A stretch of DNA of 64,000 bases from Streptomyces lasiicapitis (lineage in GTDB: Bacteria > Actinomycetota > Actinomycetes > Streptomycetales > Streptomycetaceae), in assembly GCF_014646335.1 (NCBI RefSeq), contig NZ_BMNG01000012.1, forward strand, positions 330,809 to 394,808, read 5' to 3'. The notes under the pieces are model-generated. The model ran no database searches. It saw nothing but the letters and a program-made list of their open reading frames with translations, and was not told where the DNA came from. Both the position numbers and the translations under genes were made by a program. Each line of letters opens with the position of its first letter. The first letter of the stretch is position 1. Shown piece by piece: positions 48,930-57,133 of the stretch.

Positions 48930-49226
48930 ATGACCACGCTTCACCAGGAACACGCGGCCCACGACCACACCCACGGCCCGGCCTGCGGGCACACCGAGGT
49001 CCCGCACGGCGACCACGTCGACTACGCGCACGACGGCCATCTGCACCGCACGCACGACGGCCACTACGACGAGTGCGAGCCGAGCGCCCACATCGCCCAC
49101 GAGGGCCATGAGCACCGGCACGGCGACGGCTGCGGCCACCCGGCCGTGGCGCACGGCGACCACACGGACTACGTCCACGACGGCCACCGGCACGCCGAGC
49201 ACGACGGCCACTGGGACGATCACTGA
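48930..49226 (+). CDS. Histidine-rich metal-binding small protein
   Basis: 98 residues, about a quarter histidine, plus Asp/Glu and Cys. It is built from two related halves: HGDHVDYAHDGHLHRTHDGH followed by YDEC, and HGDHTDYVHDGHRHAEHDGH followed by WDDH. HGPACGH and HGDGCGH precede the respective halves. There is no signal peptide or membrane helix, so it is a cytosolic zinc/nickel/copper buffer or chaperone candidate. GAAGG lies about 9 bp before the ATG at 48930; an ATG nine codons upstream lacks such a site. Similar short proteins are sometimes annotated as zinc transporter-related in actinobacteria. A possible Zur box lies upstream. Confidence 0.75.
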   Translation: MTTLHQEHAAHDHTHGPACGHTEVPHGDHVDYAHDGHLHRTHDGHYDECEPSAHIAHEGHEHRHGDGCGHPAVAHGDHTDYVHDGHRHAEHDGHWDDH

Positions 49227-49419
49227 CGCCGACCAGCACTACCGGCACTACCGGCACCACCTGCCCCGGCAGCCACAGCGGCCCCGGCAGCACCTGATCC
49301 AGCCCTCCAGAGGCGCCCGGTCACCCCTTCCCCGGCCGGGCGCCCGCCCTTGCGCCCCCGCACCGCCGGGGCCCCACACTCCGCGATTCTGATCACGTTC
49401 GAGCCAGGCCCCCTGGACG

Positions 49420-49439
49420 ACATACCGACTGGTCGGCAT
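49420..49439. promoter_or_regulatory. TetR-type operator 1 of the acyl-CoA module
   Basis: ACATACCGACTGGTCGGCAT, with inverted arms CCGAC / GTCGG around TG, about 75 bp before the phosphotransferase start. The reverse complement of the site at 55065-55084 shares ACATACCGACYGGT with it. Confidence 0.6.
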
Positions 49440-49513
49440 CATGAACGCCAAGTGCGTTGGCGCCACCGTCCGCAGTCCGTCGTCCGCCGTTCATGATCAG
49501 GAGCGATTCACCC

Positions 49514-50575
49514 ATGAGCCCAGACCGTCCCGCAGGGCCGCCCGGCCTCGACCTCGACCGGCTGCGGGGGCACCTCGACCGCGAACGCCCGGGACTGCTC
49601 GGCGCGGGACCGCTCACCGCCCGGCTGATCGAGGGCGGCCGGTCGAACCTCACGTACGCCGTCTCGGACGGAACCGGACGCTGGGTGGTGCGCCGCCCGC
49701 CGCTCGGGCACGTCCTCGCCACCGCGCACGACATGAAGCGCGAGCACCGGGTCATCAGCGCCCTGCACCCCACCGACGTGCCGGTGCCCCGCCCTGTGCT
49801 GCTGTGCGAGGACGAGGAGGTGCTCGGCGCGCCCTTCTACGTGATGGAGTTCGTGGAGGGCACGCCCTACCGCACGGCCGAGCAGCTCGTGCCGCTCGGC
49901 CCGGAACGCACCCGCGGCGCGGTGCTCGGCCTCGTAGACACGCTCGTGGACCTGCACGCCGTGGACCCGGAGTCGGTCGGGCTCGGGGACTTCGGCCGGC
50001 CCGAGGGGTTCCTCGATCGCCAACTGCGGCGCTGGGGCAAGCAGTTGGCTGCCTCGCGCGGGCGTGAGCTCGCGGGTGTCGAGGAGCTGCACGCGGCCCT
50101 CGGCCGGGCCCTGCCCACCTCCCCCACGGCCACCGTGGTGCACGGCGACTACCGCCTCGACAACGTCCTCATCGAGCCGTCCAGGCCGTCCGACCCGTCC
50201 GCCGGGGCCGACCGCATCACCGCGATCCTCGACTGGGAGATGTCCACGCTCGGCGACCCGCTCACCGACCTGGGCCTGCTCGTGATGTACAGCGTGCGCC
50301 TCGAAGTGCCCGACTCCCCCGTCAGCACCACGGCGAGCGCGCCCGGCCACCCGGACCCCGCCGAGCTGATCGAGCGCTACGCGGCCCGCTCGGGGCGCGA
50401 CGTCTCCGCCCTCTCCTGGTACACCGCGTTCGCCTGGTTCAAGCTCGCCGTGATCCTCGAGGGCATCCACTACCGCTACACGCTCGGCCAGACGGTCGGC
50501 GCGGGCTTCGACCGCATCGGCGAGCTGGTGCCCGTCTTCATCGAGCACGGCCTGACCACCCTGAACGAAGGCTGA
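49514..50575 (+). CDS. Phosphotransferase family protein (ACAD10/APH-like)
   Basis: 353-residue kinase-fold protein of the aminoglycoside-phosphotransferase type that accompanies acyl-CoA dehydrogenases. The nucleotide-binding N-lobe includes GGRSNLTYAVSDGTGRWVVR (about 37-56). The catalytic HGDYRLDNVLI (about 213-223) and metal-binding ILDWEMSTLGDPLTDLG (about 239-255) are intact. It probably phosphorylates a hydroxyacyl-CoA or similar intermediate, as proposed for ACAD10/11. The acyl-CoA dehydrogenase gene follows after 15 bp, and a TetR-type palindrome precedes the promoter region. The ATG at 49514 has AGGAG about 10 bp upstream. Confidence 0.88.
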   Translation: MSPDRPAGPPGLDLDRLRGHLDRERPGLLGAGPLTARLIEGGRSNLTYAVSDGTGRWVVRRPPLGHVLATAHDMKREHRVISALHPTDVPVPRPVLLCEDEEVLGAPFYVMEFVEGTPYRTAEQLVPLGPERTRGAVLGLVDTLVDLHAVDPESVGLGDFGRPEGFLDRQLRRWGKQLAASRGRELAGVEELHAALGRALPTSPTATVVHGDYRLDNVLIEPSRPSDPSAGADRITAILDWEMSTLGDPLTDLGLLVMYSVRLEVPDSPVSTTASAPGHPDPAELIERYAARSGRDVSALSWYTAFAWFKLAVILEGIHYRYTLGQTVGAGFDRIGELVPVFIEHGLTTLNEG

Positions 50576-50590
50576 GAGGACCCGGACACC

Positions 50591-51805
50591 ATGGACTTCG
50601 CATACGACGCCCGTACCGAGGAACTGCGCGCCAGGCTGCTCGCCTTCATGGACGAGCACGTCCTGCCCGCCGAGCACGTCGCCGAGGAGCAGCGCGCCGC
50701 GCTCGCCTCGCCGTGGGACACGCCGGCCGTGGTCGGTGAACTCAAGGCCGAGGCCCGCCGCCAGGGCCTGTGGAACCTCTTCCTGCCCGATGCCGAGTAC
50801 GGGGCGGGGCTCACCAACCTCCAGTACGCGCCGCTCGCCGAAATCACCGGCCGCAGCCCGCACTTGGCGCCGACCGCCCTCAACTGCGCGGCCCCGGACA
50901 CCGGCAACATGGAGGTCCTCACCCAGTTCGGCACCGACGAGCAGAAGAAGCAGTGGCTGGAGCCGCTGCTCGCGGGCGAGATCCGCTCGGCGTTCGCCAT
51001 GACCGAGCCGGAGGTCGCCTCGTCCGACGCCACGAACATCACCACGCACATCCGGCGCGAGGGCGACGAGTACGTCATCTCCGGGCGCAAGTGGTACATC
51101 TCCGGGGCGATGAACCCCGACTGCAAGGTCTTCATCGTGATGGGCAAGACCGATCCGGACGGGGCCGACATCCGGCGCCAGCAGTCCATGGTGCTCGTGC
51201 CGCGCGACACCCCGGGCGTCGAAGTGCGCCGCGCCATGCGGGTGTACGGGTACGAGGACCACTCCCACGGCGGCCACGCAGAGGTGGTCTTCGACGAGGC
51301 GCGGGTGCCCGTGACGAACCTCGTCGGGGAGGAGGGCGGCGGCTTCGCCATCGCCCAGGCGCGGCTCGGGCCCGGCCGCATCCACCACTGCATGCGGCTC
51401 ATCGGCATGGCCGAGCGCGCCATCGAGCTGATGTGCCGCCGGGCCGTGGAGCGCACCGCGTTCGGCAAGCCGCTGGCCCAGCAGGGCGTGGTGCAGGAGT
51501 GGATCGCGGACGCGCGGGTCGCCGTCGAGCAGGTGCGCCTCCTCGTCCTGAAGACGGCCTGGCTGATGGACACGGTGGGCAACAAGGGCGCGCACACCGA
51601 GATCCAGGCCATCAAGATCGCCACGCCCCGGGCCGTCGTGGACATCCTCGACCAGGCCGTGCAGCTCCACGGCGCGGGCGGCGTCAGCCAGGACTTCCCG
51701 CTCGCGGAGCTGTGGGCGGCGGCGCGCACGCTGCGCCTTGCCGACGGGCCGGACGAGGTGCATCAGCGGTCGCTCGCGCGGCGGGAGCTGAAGCGGTACA
51801 TGTGA
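50591..51805 (+). CDS. Acyl-CoA dehydrogenase
   Basis: FAD-dependent dehydrogenase of 404 residues that introduces the alpha-beta double bond in an acyl-CoA. The N-terminal helical domain (AYDARTEELRARLLAFMDEH) is followed by the flavin/substrate segment FAMTEPEVASSDATNITTHI (about 136-155), EYVISGRKWYISGAMNPDC, and the C-terminal helices RTAFGKPLAQQGVVQEWIAD. The FAD signature VQLHGAGGVSQDFPLAELWA (about 357-376) is also clear. The length and the N-terminus fit the ACAD10/11-like group. It is co-transcribed with the phosphotransferase and ends at a bidirectional terminator facing the TetR gene. Confidence 0.93.
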   Translation: MDFAYDARTEELRARLLAFMDEHVLPAEHVAEEQRAALASPWDTPAVVGELKAEARRQGLWNLFLPDAEYGAGLTNLQYAPLAEITGRSPHLAPTALNCAAPDTGNMEVLTQFGTDEQKKQWLEPLLAGEIRSAFAMTEPEVASSDATNITTHIRREGDEYVISGRKWYISGAMNPDCKVFIVMGKTDPDGADIRRQQSMVLVPRDTPGVEVRRAMRVYGYEDHSHGGHAEVVFDEARVPVTNLVGEEGGGFAIAQARLGPGRIHHCMRLIGMAERAIELMCRRAVERTAFGKPLAQQGVVQEWIADARVAVEQVRLLVLKTAWLMDTVGNKGAHTEIQAIKIATPRAVVDILDQAVQLHGAGGVSQDFPLAELWAAARTLRLADGPDEVHQRSLARRELKRYM

Positions 51806-51819
51806 GGGCGGTGTCATGA

Positions 51820-51855
51820 CTGTGGGGCCCGTCGCCGACGCGGCGGGCCCCACAG
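51820..51855. terminator. Bidirectional terminator between convergent acyl-CoA units
   Basis: 12-bp stem CTGTGGGGCCCG / CGGGCCCCACAG with a 12-nt loop and a following TTT, between the acyl-CoA dehydrogenase (+) and tetR (-) stops. Confidence 0.8.
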
Positions 51856-51871
51856 TTTCGCGTCCGTGCGA

Positions 51872-52465
51872 CTACGGCCGCAGCGCCCGCAGCAGCAGGT
51901 CCGCCAAGTGGTCCGCGACCTGCTGCGGGGTCAGGGGACCGTCCGGGCGGTACCACGTCGACAGGTGGTGGACCGAGCCGAAGTGGTAGTCCACGACCAG
52001 GTCGGCCGGGGTCGCCGTGGAGAAGACGCCGGACTCCTGGCCCTCCTCGATCAGCGCCCGGAACCGCTCGTGGTAGCGCCGCCGCTCCGCCCGCACCTGC
52101 TTGTGCTTCTCCGGGCTGAGGTGGTGCATCGACCGGAAGAAGATCGCGGCGTCGTCGAGGTTCGCGATGGTCGTGACGACGACGTCGGCCGCCGCGCCCC
52201 GCAGCCGCCGCTCCACCGGCTCGTCCGCGTCGGCGAACGCGTCGAGGCGCTCCTGCTGCACCCGCAGCATCCGCGCGTACACCTCGTGCAGCAGGTCGTC
52301 CTTGGACCCGAAGTAGTGGTACAGCGCGCCCTTGGTGACGCCGGCCGCCTCGACGATCTCCTGCACGGACGTACGGTCGTAGCCGCGGTCGGCGAAGAGC
52401 CGGGTGGCGGCGGCGAGCAGCCTCTGCGGGACGGGCGTGCCGTCACCGTCCGTCGTTCTGGCCAC
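51872..52465 (-). CDS. TetR/AcrR family regulator of the acyl-CoA module
   Basis: 197-residue repressor. The helix-turn-helix spans about 12-58 (LLAAATRLFADRGYDRTSVQ, EIVEAAGVTKGALYHYFGSK). The C-terminal ligand domain is helical (LDAFADADEPVERRLRGAAA, FRALIEEGQESGVFSTATPA). The GTG start at 52465 follows a CAGGTGG site. It is last in the minus-strand unit SDR-FadD-TetR and lies tail to tail with the plus-strand unit. Matching palindromes before both units suggest it represses both, probably released by an acyl-CoA. Confidence 0.9.
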   Translation of the reverse strand: MARTTDGDGTPVPQRLLAAATRLFADRGYDRTSVQEIVEAAGVTKGALYHYFGSKDDLLHEVYARMLRVQQERLDAFADADEPVERRLRGAAADVVVTTIANLDDAAIFFRSMHHLSPEKHKQVRAERRRYHERFRALIEEGQESGVFSTATPADLVVDYHFGSVHHLSTWYRPDGPLTPQQVADHLADLLLRALRP

Positions 52466-52543
52466 TTGCCGCCACCTGCCTTCCGTTCATGGTCTTTCCG
52501 TCTTCCGTCTGCCGTCTGCACGGGCGGGAACACGGGTCCCGCC

Positions 52544-54250
52544 TCAGGAGCGAGAACGCAGTTCCCGCCGGAGGATCTTCCCACTCGCGGTCTTCGGCAG
52601 CTCGGCCAGCACCTCCACCGCACGGGGGTACTTGTACGCGGCGAGCCGTTCCTTGCAGTACGCGATGAGTTCGGTGGCGTACGCGTCGGCCCCGGCGGCC
52701 CCGTCTGCGCCCGTCCGGAGGCTCACGTAGGCCTTGACGCTCTCCCCGCGGTAGGCGTCGGGCACGCCCACGACGGCGGCCTCGCGGACCGCGGGGTGCG
52801 TGTAGAGGACGTCCTCGACCTCGCGGGGCCAGACCTTGAACCCGGACGCGTTGATCATGTCCTTCTTGCGGTCGACGACGTACAGCCAGCCGTCGGTGTC
52901 CATGAAGCCGATGTCGCCGGTGCGCAGCTCGCCGCCGGGGAAGGTCTCGGCGGTGGCCTCGGGGCGTTTCCAGTAGCCGGGCACGACCTGCGGTCCGCGT
53001 ACGACGATCTCGCCGGGCGTGCCGAAGGGCACCTCCTCGCCGAGTTCGTCGAGGACGCGGACGACGGTGTCGGGTCCGGGCACGCCGACCGCGAGCGTCC
53101 CGGAGTCCGGGTCGACGGGGGCCCGGCGGCCCGGCGGTACGGAGGCGCAGGGGGCGGTGCACTCGGTGAGGCCGTAGCCGTTGTGGAGGTAGGGGCCGAA
53201 GCCCTCGCGGAACTTCTCCACGAGCGCGGGCGGCAGCGGCGCGCCGCCCGACGAGATCAGCACGAAGGAGTCGAAGTGGGCGCGCGTGGCGGCCGGGTGG
53301 GCGGCGAGCGCCATGAAGGCGGTGGAGGGGCCGACGGTGTACGCGGGCCGGTGCTCGGCGAACGCGTCGAGGACCACGCCCGCCTCGAAGCGGTAGGCGA
53401 GGGCGAGCGTGCCCGCGTTGGTCAGGCAGGCGGCGAGCTGGGCGACCATGCCGGTGATGTGGAACAGCGGGGCGAGCGCGAAGTAGCAGGCGCCTTCGGG
53501 TATGCCGGATCCGGCGCGCTGGCGTTCGGCGTTGTAGGTGATGTTGCCGTGGGTGTTCATGGCGCCCTTGGGGGTGCCGCTGGTGCCCGACGTGTAGCTG
53601 ATCAGGGCGGTGTCGGAGGGTCCTGCGGCGCGGCCACCGGGAGCGGGCAGGCCGAGGCGGGCCACGGTCAGCAGGTCGTCGGCGTCCGCGGCGCGCGGCA
53701 GCCGCTCGAAGCCGAGCACGCGCGGGTCGTTCCGCGTCTGGAGGTCGAGCTGGCAGGCGGTGAGGACGACGCGGACGCCGGTGCCGGCCGCCGTCTCGCG
53801 CAGGTGGCCCTCCCAGGCCTGGTCGGCGCAGACGAGCGCCGTCACGTCGGCGTCGGTGAGGATGTGCCGGGTCTCGGCCGACTTGTACATGGGGTTGACG
53901 GGCACGACGGTGGCGCCGGCCTTCCAGGCGGCGAGCAGCGCGATCACGAAGTGCGGGGTGTTCTGCAGCACGATCGCGACGCGGTCGCCCCGGACCAGGC
54001 CGCGAGCGGCGAGGTGCCCGGCGACGGAGTCGGTGAGCGCGTCGACCTCGCGGTAGCTCAGACGCCCGTCGAAGTAGGCGAGCGCGGTGCGCTCGGGCAC
54101 GGCGACGACGGCGGCCCGGAAGGCGTGCACGACGGAGGCGGCGGGCGCGACGGGGGCACGCTGGACCTCACTGAGGAGGCCGAGCCAGGGCTTGGCGGCG
54201 TATCCGGAAGGTCCGGAGGGTTCCGTGGGTGTCGCCGGGGATTCGTTCAC
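52544..54250 (-). CDS. Long-chain acyl-CoA synthetase (AMP-forming)
   Basis: Adenylate-forming enzyme of 568 residues that activates a fatty or related acid to its CoA thioester. Motifs: the phosphate loop LISYTSGTSGTPKGAMNTHG (about 209-228), YGLTECTAPCASVPPG (about 359-374), RTGDIGFMDTDGWLYVVDRK (about 440-459) and the C-terminal catalytic lysine in KTASGKILRREL (about 552-563). There is no signal. The GTG at 54250 overlaps the SDR stop (GTGA), so translation is coupled. It belongs to a catabolic module with SDR, acyl-CoA dehydrogenase and phosphotransferase. Chain length and side groups of the substrate are not readable from sequence. Confidence 0.92.
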   Translation of the reverse strand: MNESPATPTEPSGPSGYAAKPWLGLLSEVQRAPVAPAASVVHAFRAAVVAVPERTALAYFDGRLSYREVDALTDSVAGHLAARGLVRGDRVAIVLQNTPHFVIALLAAWKAGATVVPVNPMYKSAETRHILTDADVTALVCADQAWEGHLRETAAGTGVRVVLTACQLDLQTRNDPRVLGFERLPRAADADDLLTVARLGLPAPGGRAAGPSDTALISYTSGTSGTPKGAMNTHGNITYNAERQRAGSGIPEGACYFALAPLFHITGMVAQLAACLTNAGTLALAYRFEAGVVLDAFAEHRPAYTVGPSTAFMALAAHPAATRAHFDSFVLISSGGAPLPPALVEKFREGFGPYLHNGYGLTECTAPCASVPPGRRAPVDPDSGTLAVGVPGPDTVVRVLDELGEEVPFGTPGEIVVRGPQVVPGYWKRPEATAETFPGGELRTGDIGFMDTDGWLYVVDRKKDMINASGFKVWPREVEDVLYTHPAVREAAVVGVPDAYRGESVKAYVSLRTGADGAAGADAYATELIAYCKERLAAYKYPRAVEVLAELPKTASGKILRRELRSRS

Positions 54251-55011
54251 CGCTCGGACTCCTCCCACTTCTGCTGGATGTGGTTCATGCCCGTGAGCCA
54301 CTTGTCCGGGGTCGCGGCGCGTGCCTGGTAGTACGCGGCGACGTCCGGGTGCGGCAGGATCAGGAAGCGGTCCTCGGCCATGCCGGTGAACAGCGCGTCG
54401 GCGACGTCCTGAGGCTCGATGGCGGTGGGCGCGAGGACGAGTTCGCCGGCCGAGCCCGCGGCGGTGAGCATGTCCGTGCGCACGCCCTGCGGGCAGATCG
54501 CGTGCACCTTGAGGCCGCGGTGGCGGTACGTCAGCGACAGCCATTCGGCGAAGGCGTACGCCCCGTGCTTGGTGACGCTGTACGGCGCGGCGCCCACCAT
54601 CGTGAGCAGCCCGGCCGCGGACACCGTCGACACGAACCGGCCCTCGCCCCGCTCCAGCCAGCCGGGCAGCAGCGCGTGCGCGGCCCGCACGTGCGCCATC
54701 ACGTTCACGTCCCAGGCGTCGGCCCACACCCGCTCGTCCGCGGCCTCGGTGCCGCCGGACGCCAGGCCCGCGTTGGCGCAGTACACGTCGACGGCGCCGT
54801 CGAGCGCGGCGAGGGCGTCGGCGACGACCGCGGAGGCGTCCCCGGGCACGGCGACGCCGCCCACCTCGGCGGCCACGGCGCCCGCTCTGGCGGCGTCCAG
54901 GTCGTTGACGACGACGCGTGCCCCGGCCGCGGCGAAGCGGCGGGCCAGCGCGGCCCCGATCCCGCTCCCGGCTCCGGTGACGACGACTCCCTTGCCCTGC
55001 AGGCTCTCCAC
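54247..55011 (-). CDS. Short-chain dehydrogenase/reductase
   Basis: NAD(P)-dependent SDR of 254 residues. The cofactor motif VVVTGAGSGIGAALARRFAA (about 8-27) has TGxxxGxG. The structural CANAGLASGG follows, and catalytic Ser and Tyr-x3-Lys are in STVSAAGLLTMVG and APYSVTKHGAYAF (about 140-166). The GTG at 55011 has GAAGGAGA about 8 bp upstream, which decides this start over the longer frame to 55059. It is first in the minus-strand unit; a TetR-type palindrome lies at 55065-55084. It probably oxidises the 3-hydroxyacyl intermediate or a similar alcohol in the acyl-CoA pathway. Confidence 0.92.
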   Translation of the reverse strand: MESLQGKGVVVTGAGSGIGAALARRFAAAGARVVVNDLDAARAGAVAAEVGGVAVPGDASAVVADALAALDGAVDVYCANAGLASGGTEAADERVWADAWDVNVMAHVRAAHALLPGWLERGEGRFVSTVSAAGLLTMVGAAPYSVTKHGAYAFAEWLSLTYRHRGLKVHAICPQGVRTDMLTAAGSAGELVLAPTAIEPQDVADALFTGMAEDRFLILPHPDVAAYYQARAATPDKWLTGMNHIQQKWEESER

Positions 55012-55064
55012 GGGCGGTCTCCTTCGGCCTCGAACACGCTGCGGTCGATCACGCTCCACGGCAG

Positions 55065-55084
55065 ACTAACCGGTCGGTATGTAG
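55065..55084. promoter_or_regulatory. TetR-type operator 2 of the acyl-CoA module
   Basis: ACTAACCGGTCGGTATGTAG. Its reverse complement carries ACATACCGACCGGT, matching operator 1 at 49420-49439. It lies about 55-75 bp before the SDR start. One half of the palindrome is imperfect. Confidence 0.55.
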
Positions 55085-55135
55085 TGCGAAAGGGGGCACC
55101 CGGCCACGTCCGGAGGGCCGGTCGGCGTCAACGGC

Positions 55136-56218
55136 TCAACGACTCAGCCACCAGCGCTCGTTGTCCTTCGCCAGGGCGTCCCACAGCAGGTTCAGCGGGT
55201 GGCCGGCGTCGTACGAGGCACGGTCGCCGCGCCGGGTGAAGACGCCGACGAGGACCTCGGTGCGCGGGCCGACGTCCCCGATCACGTCGAGCCGGCGCAG
55301 GCCACCGGCCTCGGGCAGGCTGCCGGACTCGGCGGCCTCCGCGATGCCTCGGGTGACGAGCATGGCTCCGCTGACCAGGCCGGAGCGCAGCAGCTCGAAG
55401 CCGTAGTGCGCGGCCTCGATCTCGGCCGCGATGGTCATCGCCTTGCGGAAGTCGGCGCCGTACCAGGCGGTGAGGAAGCGGGCGATGAGGCCGCCCGCGG
55501 AGACCACCAGGGGCAGTCCCGGCAGCTCGCTGGCGTTGACGGTGCCGGCGGTCACGGCGGTGTCGGAGGTGCCCGCCGGATCGGCCGCCTCGGCGGCCTG
55601 CCCCGGCAGTTTCTGCGGCGGCAGGTTCGTCAGGATCGACAGGCCGCTGCGGCGCCACTCCACGATCTCGTACGGATCGAGCTCGTCCTCCTGCCCCTCG
55701 GTGACGACGATGCTGCCGCACACCAGGTCCAGTTCCTTGGACTGCAGGCGGGCGAAGAGGTCACCGGTGCGCACGTGGGTGACCTTCAGGTCCACGCCCC
55801 GGCGTTCGTACACGTCGCTGACGCGCTCCACCGCGTCGAGGAGGAAGCCCAGCGTGTAGCGGGTCGAGCCGACCGAGAGGGTGCGCCCGAGGCGGCGGCG
55901 CGCGTCGTTGATGCCGTCCGACCAGGCGGACAGCGTGCTGCGCGCGAGTTCGACCAGATGCTCGCCGGTGGCGGTGAACAGCACGTCCTTGCCGCGGCCC
56001 CGCTTGAGCACCAGCGCCTCACCGCACAGCGCGCCGAACGTGCGGTTCATCGTGTCCAGTTGCTTCTGCACGCTCGACTGCTCGCGGCCGAGCTGGCGCG
56101 CGGCGGCGAGCGCCGTGCCGGTCTCGTGCACGGCGAGCAGCGTACGGAGCTGATCCATGGTGGTGTCCAGCAGTTCCGCGGGGTACGCGGGGTTCTGCGC
56201 GGGACCTGTTAAGGCCAT
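55136..56218 (-). CDS. LysR-type transcriptional regulator
   Basis: 360 residues. The N-terminal winged helix-turn-helix is MDQLRTLLAVHETGTALAAA, RQLGREQSSVQKQLDTMNRT (about 21-60) followed by KRGRGKDVLFTATGEHLVEL. The periplasmic-binding-like effector domain spans about 105-355 (RTLSVGSTRYTLGFLLDAVE, LDLVCGSIVVTEGQEDELDP), with an Ala/Gly-rich insert near 205-220. It is longer at the N-terminus than usual LysR proteins by about 20 residues (ALTGPAQNPAYPAELLDTT). The ATG at 56218 follows GGAGAG. It is divergent from the small membrane protein, its most likely target apart from itself. Confidence 0.87.
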   Translation of the reverse strand: MALTGPAQNPAYPAELLDTTMDQLRTLLAVHETGTALAAARQLGREQSSVQKQLDTMNRTFGALCGEALVLKRGRGKDVLFTATGEHLVELARSTLSAWSDGINDARRRLGRTLSVGSTRYTLGFLLDAVERVSDVYERRGVDLKVTHVRTGDLFARLQSKELDLVCGSIVVTEGQEDELDPYEIVEWRRSGLSILTNLPPQKLPGQAAEAADPAGTSDTAVTAGTVNASELPGLPLVVSAGGLIARFLTAWYGADFRKAMTIAAEIEAAHYGFELLRSGLVSGAMLVTRGIAEAAESGSLPEAGGLRRLDVIGDVGPRTEVLVGVFTRRGDRASYDAGHPLNLLWDALAKDNERWWLSR

Positions 56219-56408
56219 GCTGACTTTCTCTCTCCAACTCCCTTTGAGTTTTAGGCATTGCAGCATAGCCGCCGCGGAAACTGATCCACGGATCACCCCA
56301 AATTATCTGGGGATTTCTTCCAGAAAATACTGGCTGCGTTCGACGTACCCGTGGAAAGGTCGAGCCAATCCCAGTCGAACCTTCATCTCTGCAAGGAGAG
56401 TTGTACCC

Positions 56409-57011
56409 GTGAGTCATTTCCAGGCCGCGCCCGCGCCGCCGGTCGGTCCCCGCAGCGCGGCCCGCGCAGCCCGCGCGGTCCGGCGGCCCGGCTCCCTCAC
56501 CGCTCTGGTCTGGACCTCTGTCATTTCCGTGGTGTCCGCCGTCATCGGCGCGGTGCTCGTCTTCGCCGGCGGCAATGACATGGCCGACGAGAACATCAGG
56601 GATGTCATCGACGACCACCCGGACGTCGTCGGGCTCCCGTCGAATACGTCAGCGGCCGACATCAAGTCGCTGTCCGGGCCCATCTGGGACGAGCTCGTCA
56701 GCGACCGCGCCGGTTCGCTCGCGGCGCGCGCCGGATTCGCCATTTTCACCGCCGCGTGCGTCCTCGCATTCACGCTCTGCGTCCGCAAGAACGCGGCCAC
56801 TTGGGCGCGTGTCCTCATTACCATTTCGGGCGTCGTCGCACTGTTCCCCCATATCCTCATCTTGGGTGACTACGAACCCGAAACCGTCATGGCGTTCAGC
56901 TTCGTGGCGCTGCTCGCGACGCTGGTGGCGATCGTGCTCTGCTGGCTGCCGCCGACCAACCGTTACGCCCGCGAACGCAAGGCGGGACCGCCGGCCTGGC
57001 CGGCCTCCTGA
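56409..57011 (+). CDS. Hypothetical membrane protein, four helices
   Basis: 200 residues, unrecognised. A cytoplasmic Ala/Arg/Pro-rich tail (about 1-28) precedes helix one (LTALVWTSVISVVSAVIGAV, about 30-51). An external acidic loop of about 55 residues (MADENIRDVIDDHPDVVGLP, IWDELVSDRAG) is followed by three more helices (FAIFTAACVLAFTLCV, VLITISGVVALFPHILILGD, FSFVALLATLVAIVLCWLPP) and a short basic tail. The GTG at 56409 has AAGGAGAG about 8 bp upstream. Divergent from the LysR gene across a less GC-rich 190-bp region, and followed by a very long hairpin terminator. Confidence 0.78.
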   Translation: MSHFQAAPAPPVGPRSAARAARAVRRPGSLTALVWTSVISVVSAVIGAVLVFAGGNDMADENIRDVIDDHPDVVGLPSNTSAADIKSLSGPIWDELVSDRAGSLAARAGFAIFTAACVLAFTLCVRKNAATWARVLITISGVVALFPHILILGDYEPETVMAFSFVALLATLVAIVLCWLPPTNRYARERKAGPPAWPAS

Positions 57012-57034
57012 CCGGCGTCCGCCCCCGAAGACCC

Positions 57035-57082
57035 ACGCGTGGGCCGGTGCCGCCGCCCGGGGGACGGCACCGGCCCACGCGT
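57035..57082 (+). terminator. Terminator after the membrane protein gene
   Basis: 18-bp perfect stem ACGCGTGGGCCGGTGCCG / CGGCACCGGCCCACGCGT with a 12-nt loop. Confidence 0.82.
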
Positions 57083-57133
57083 GTTCCGCCGCGACGTCTT
57101 CTCAGCGGGCCGAGGCCGCAGGACGATGCGGTC

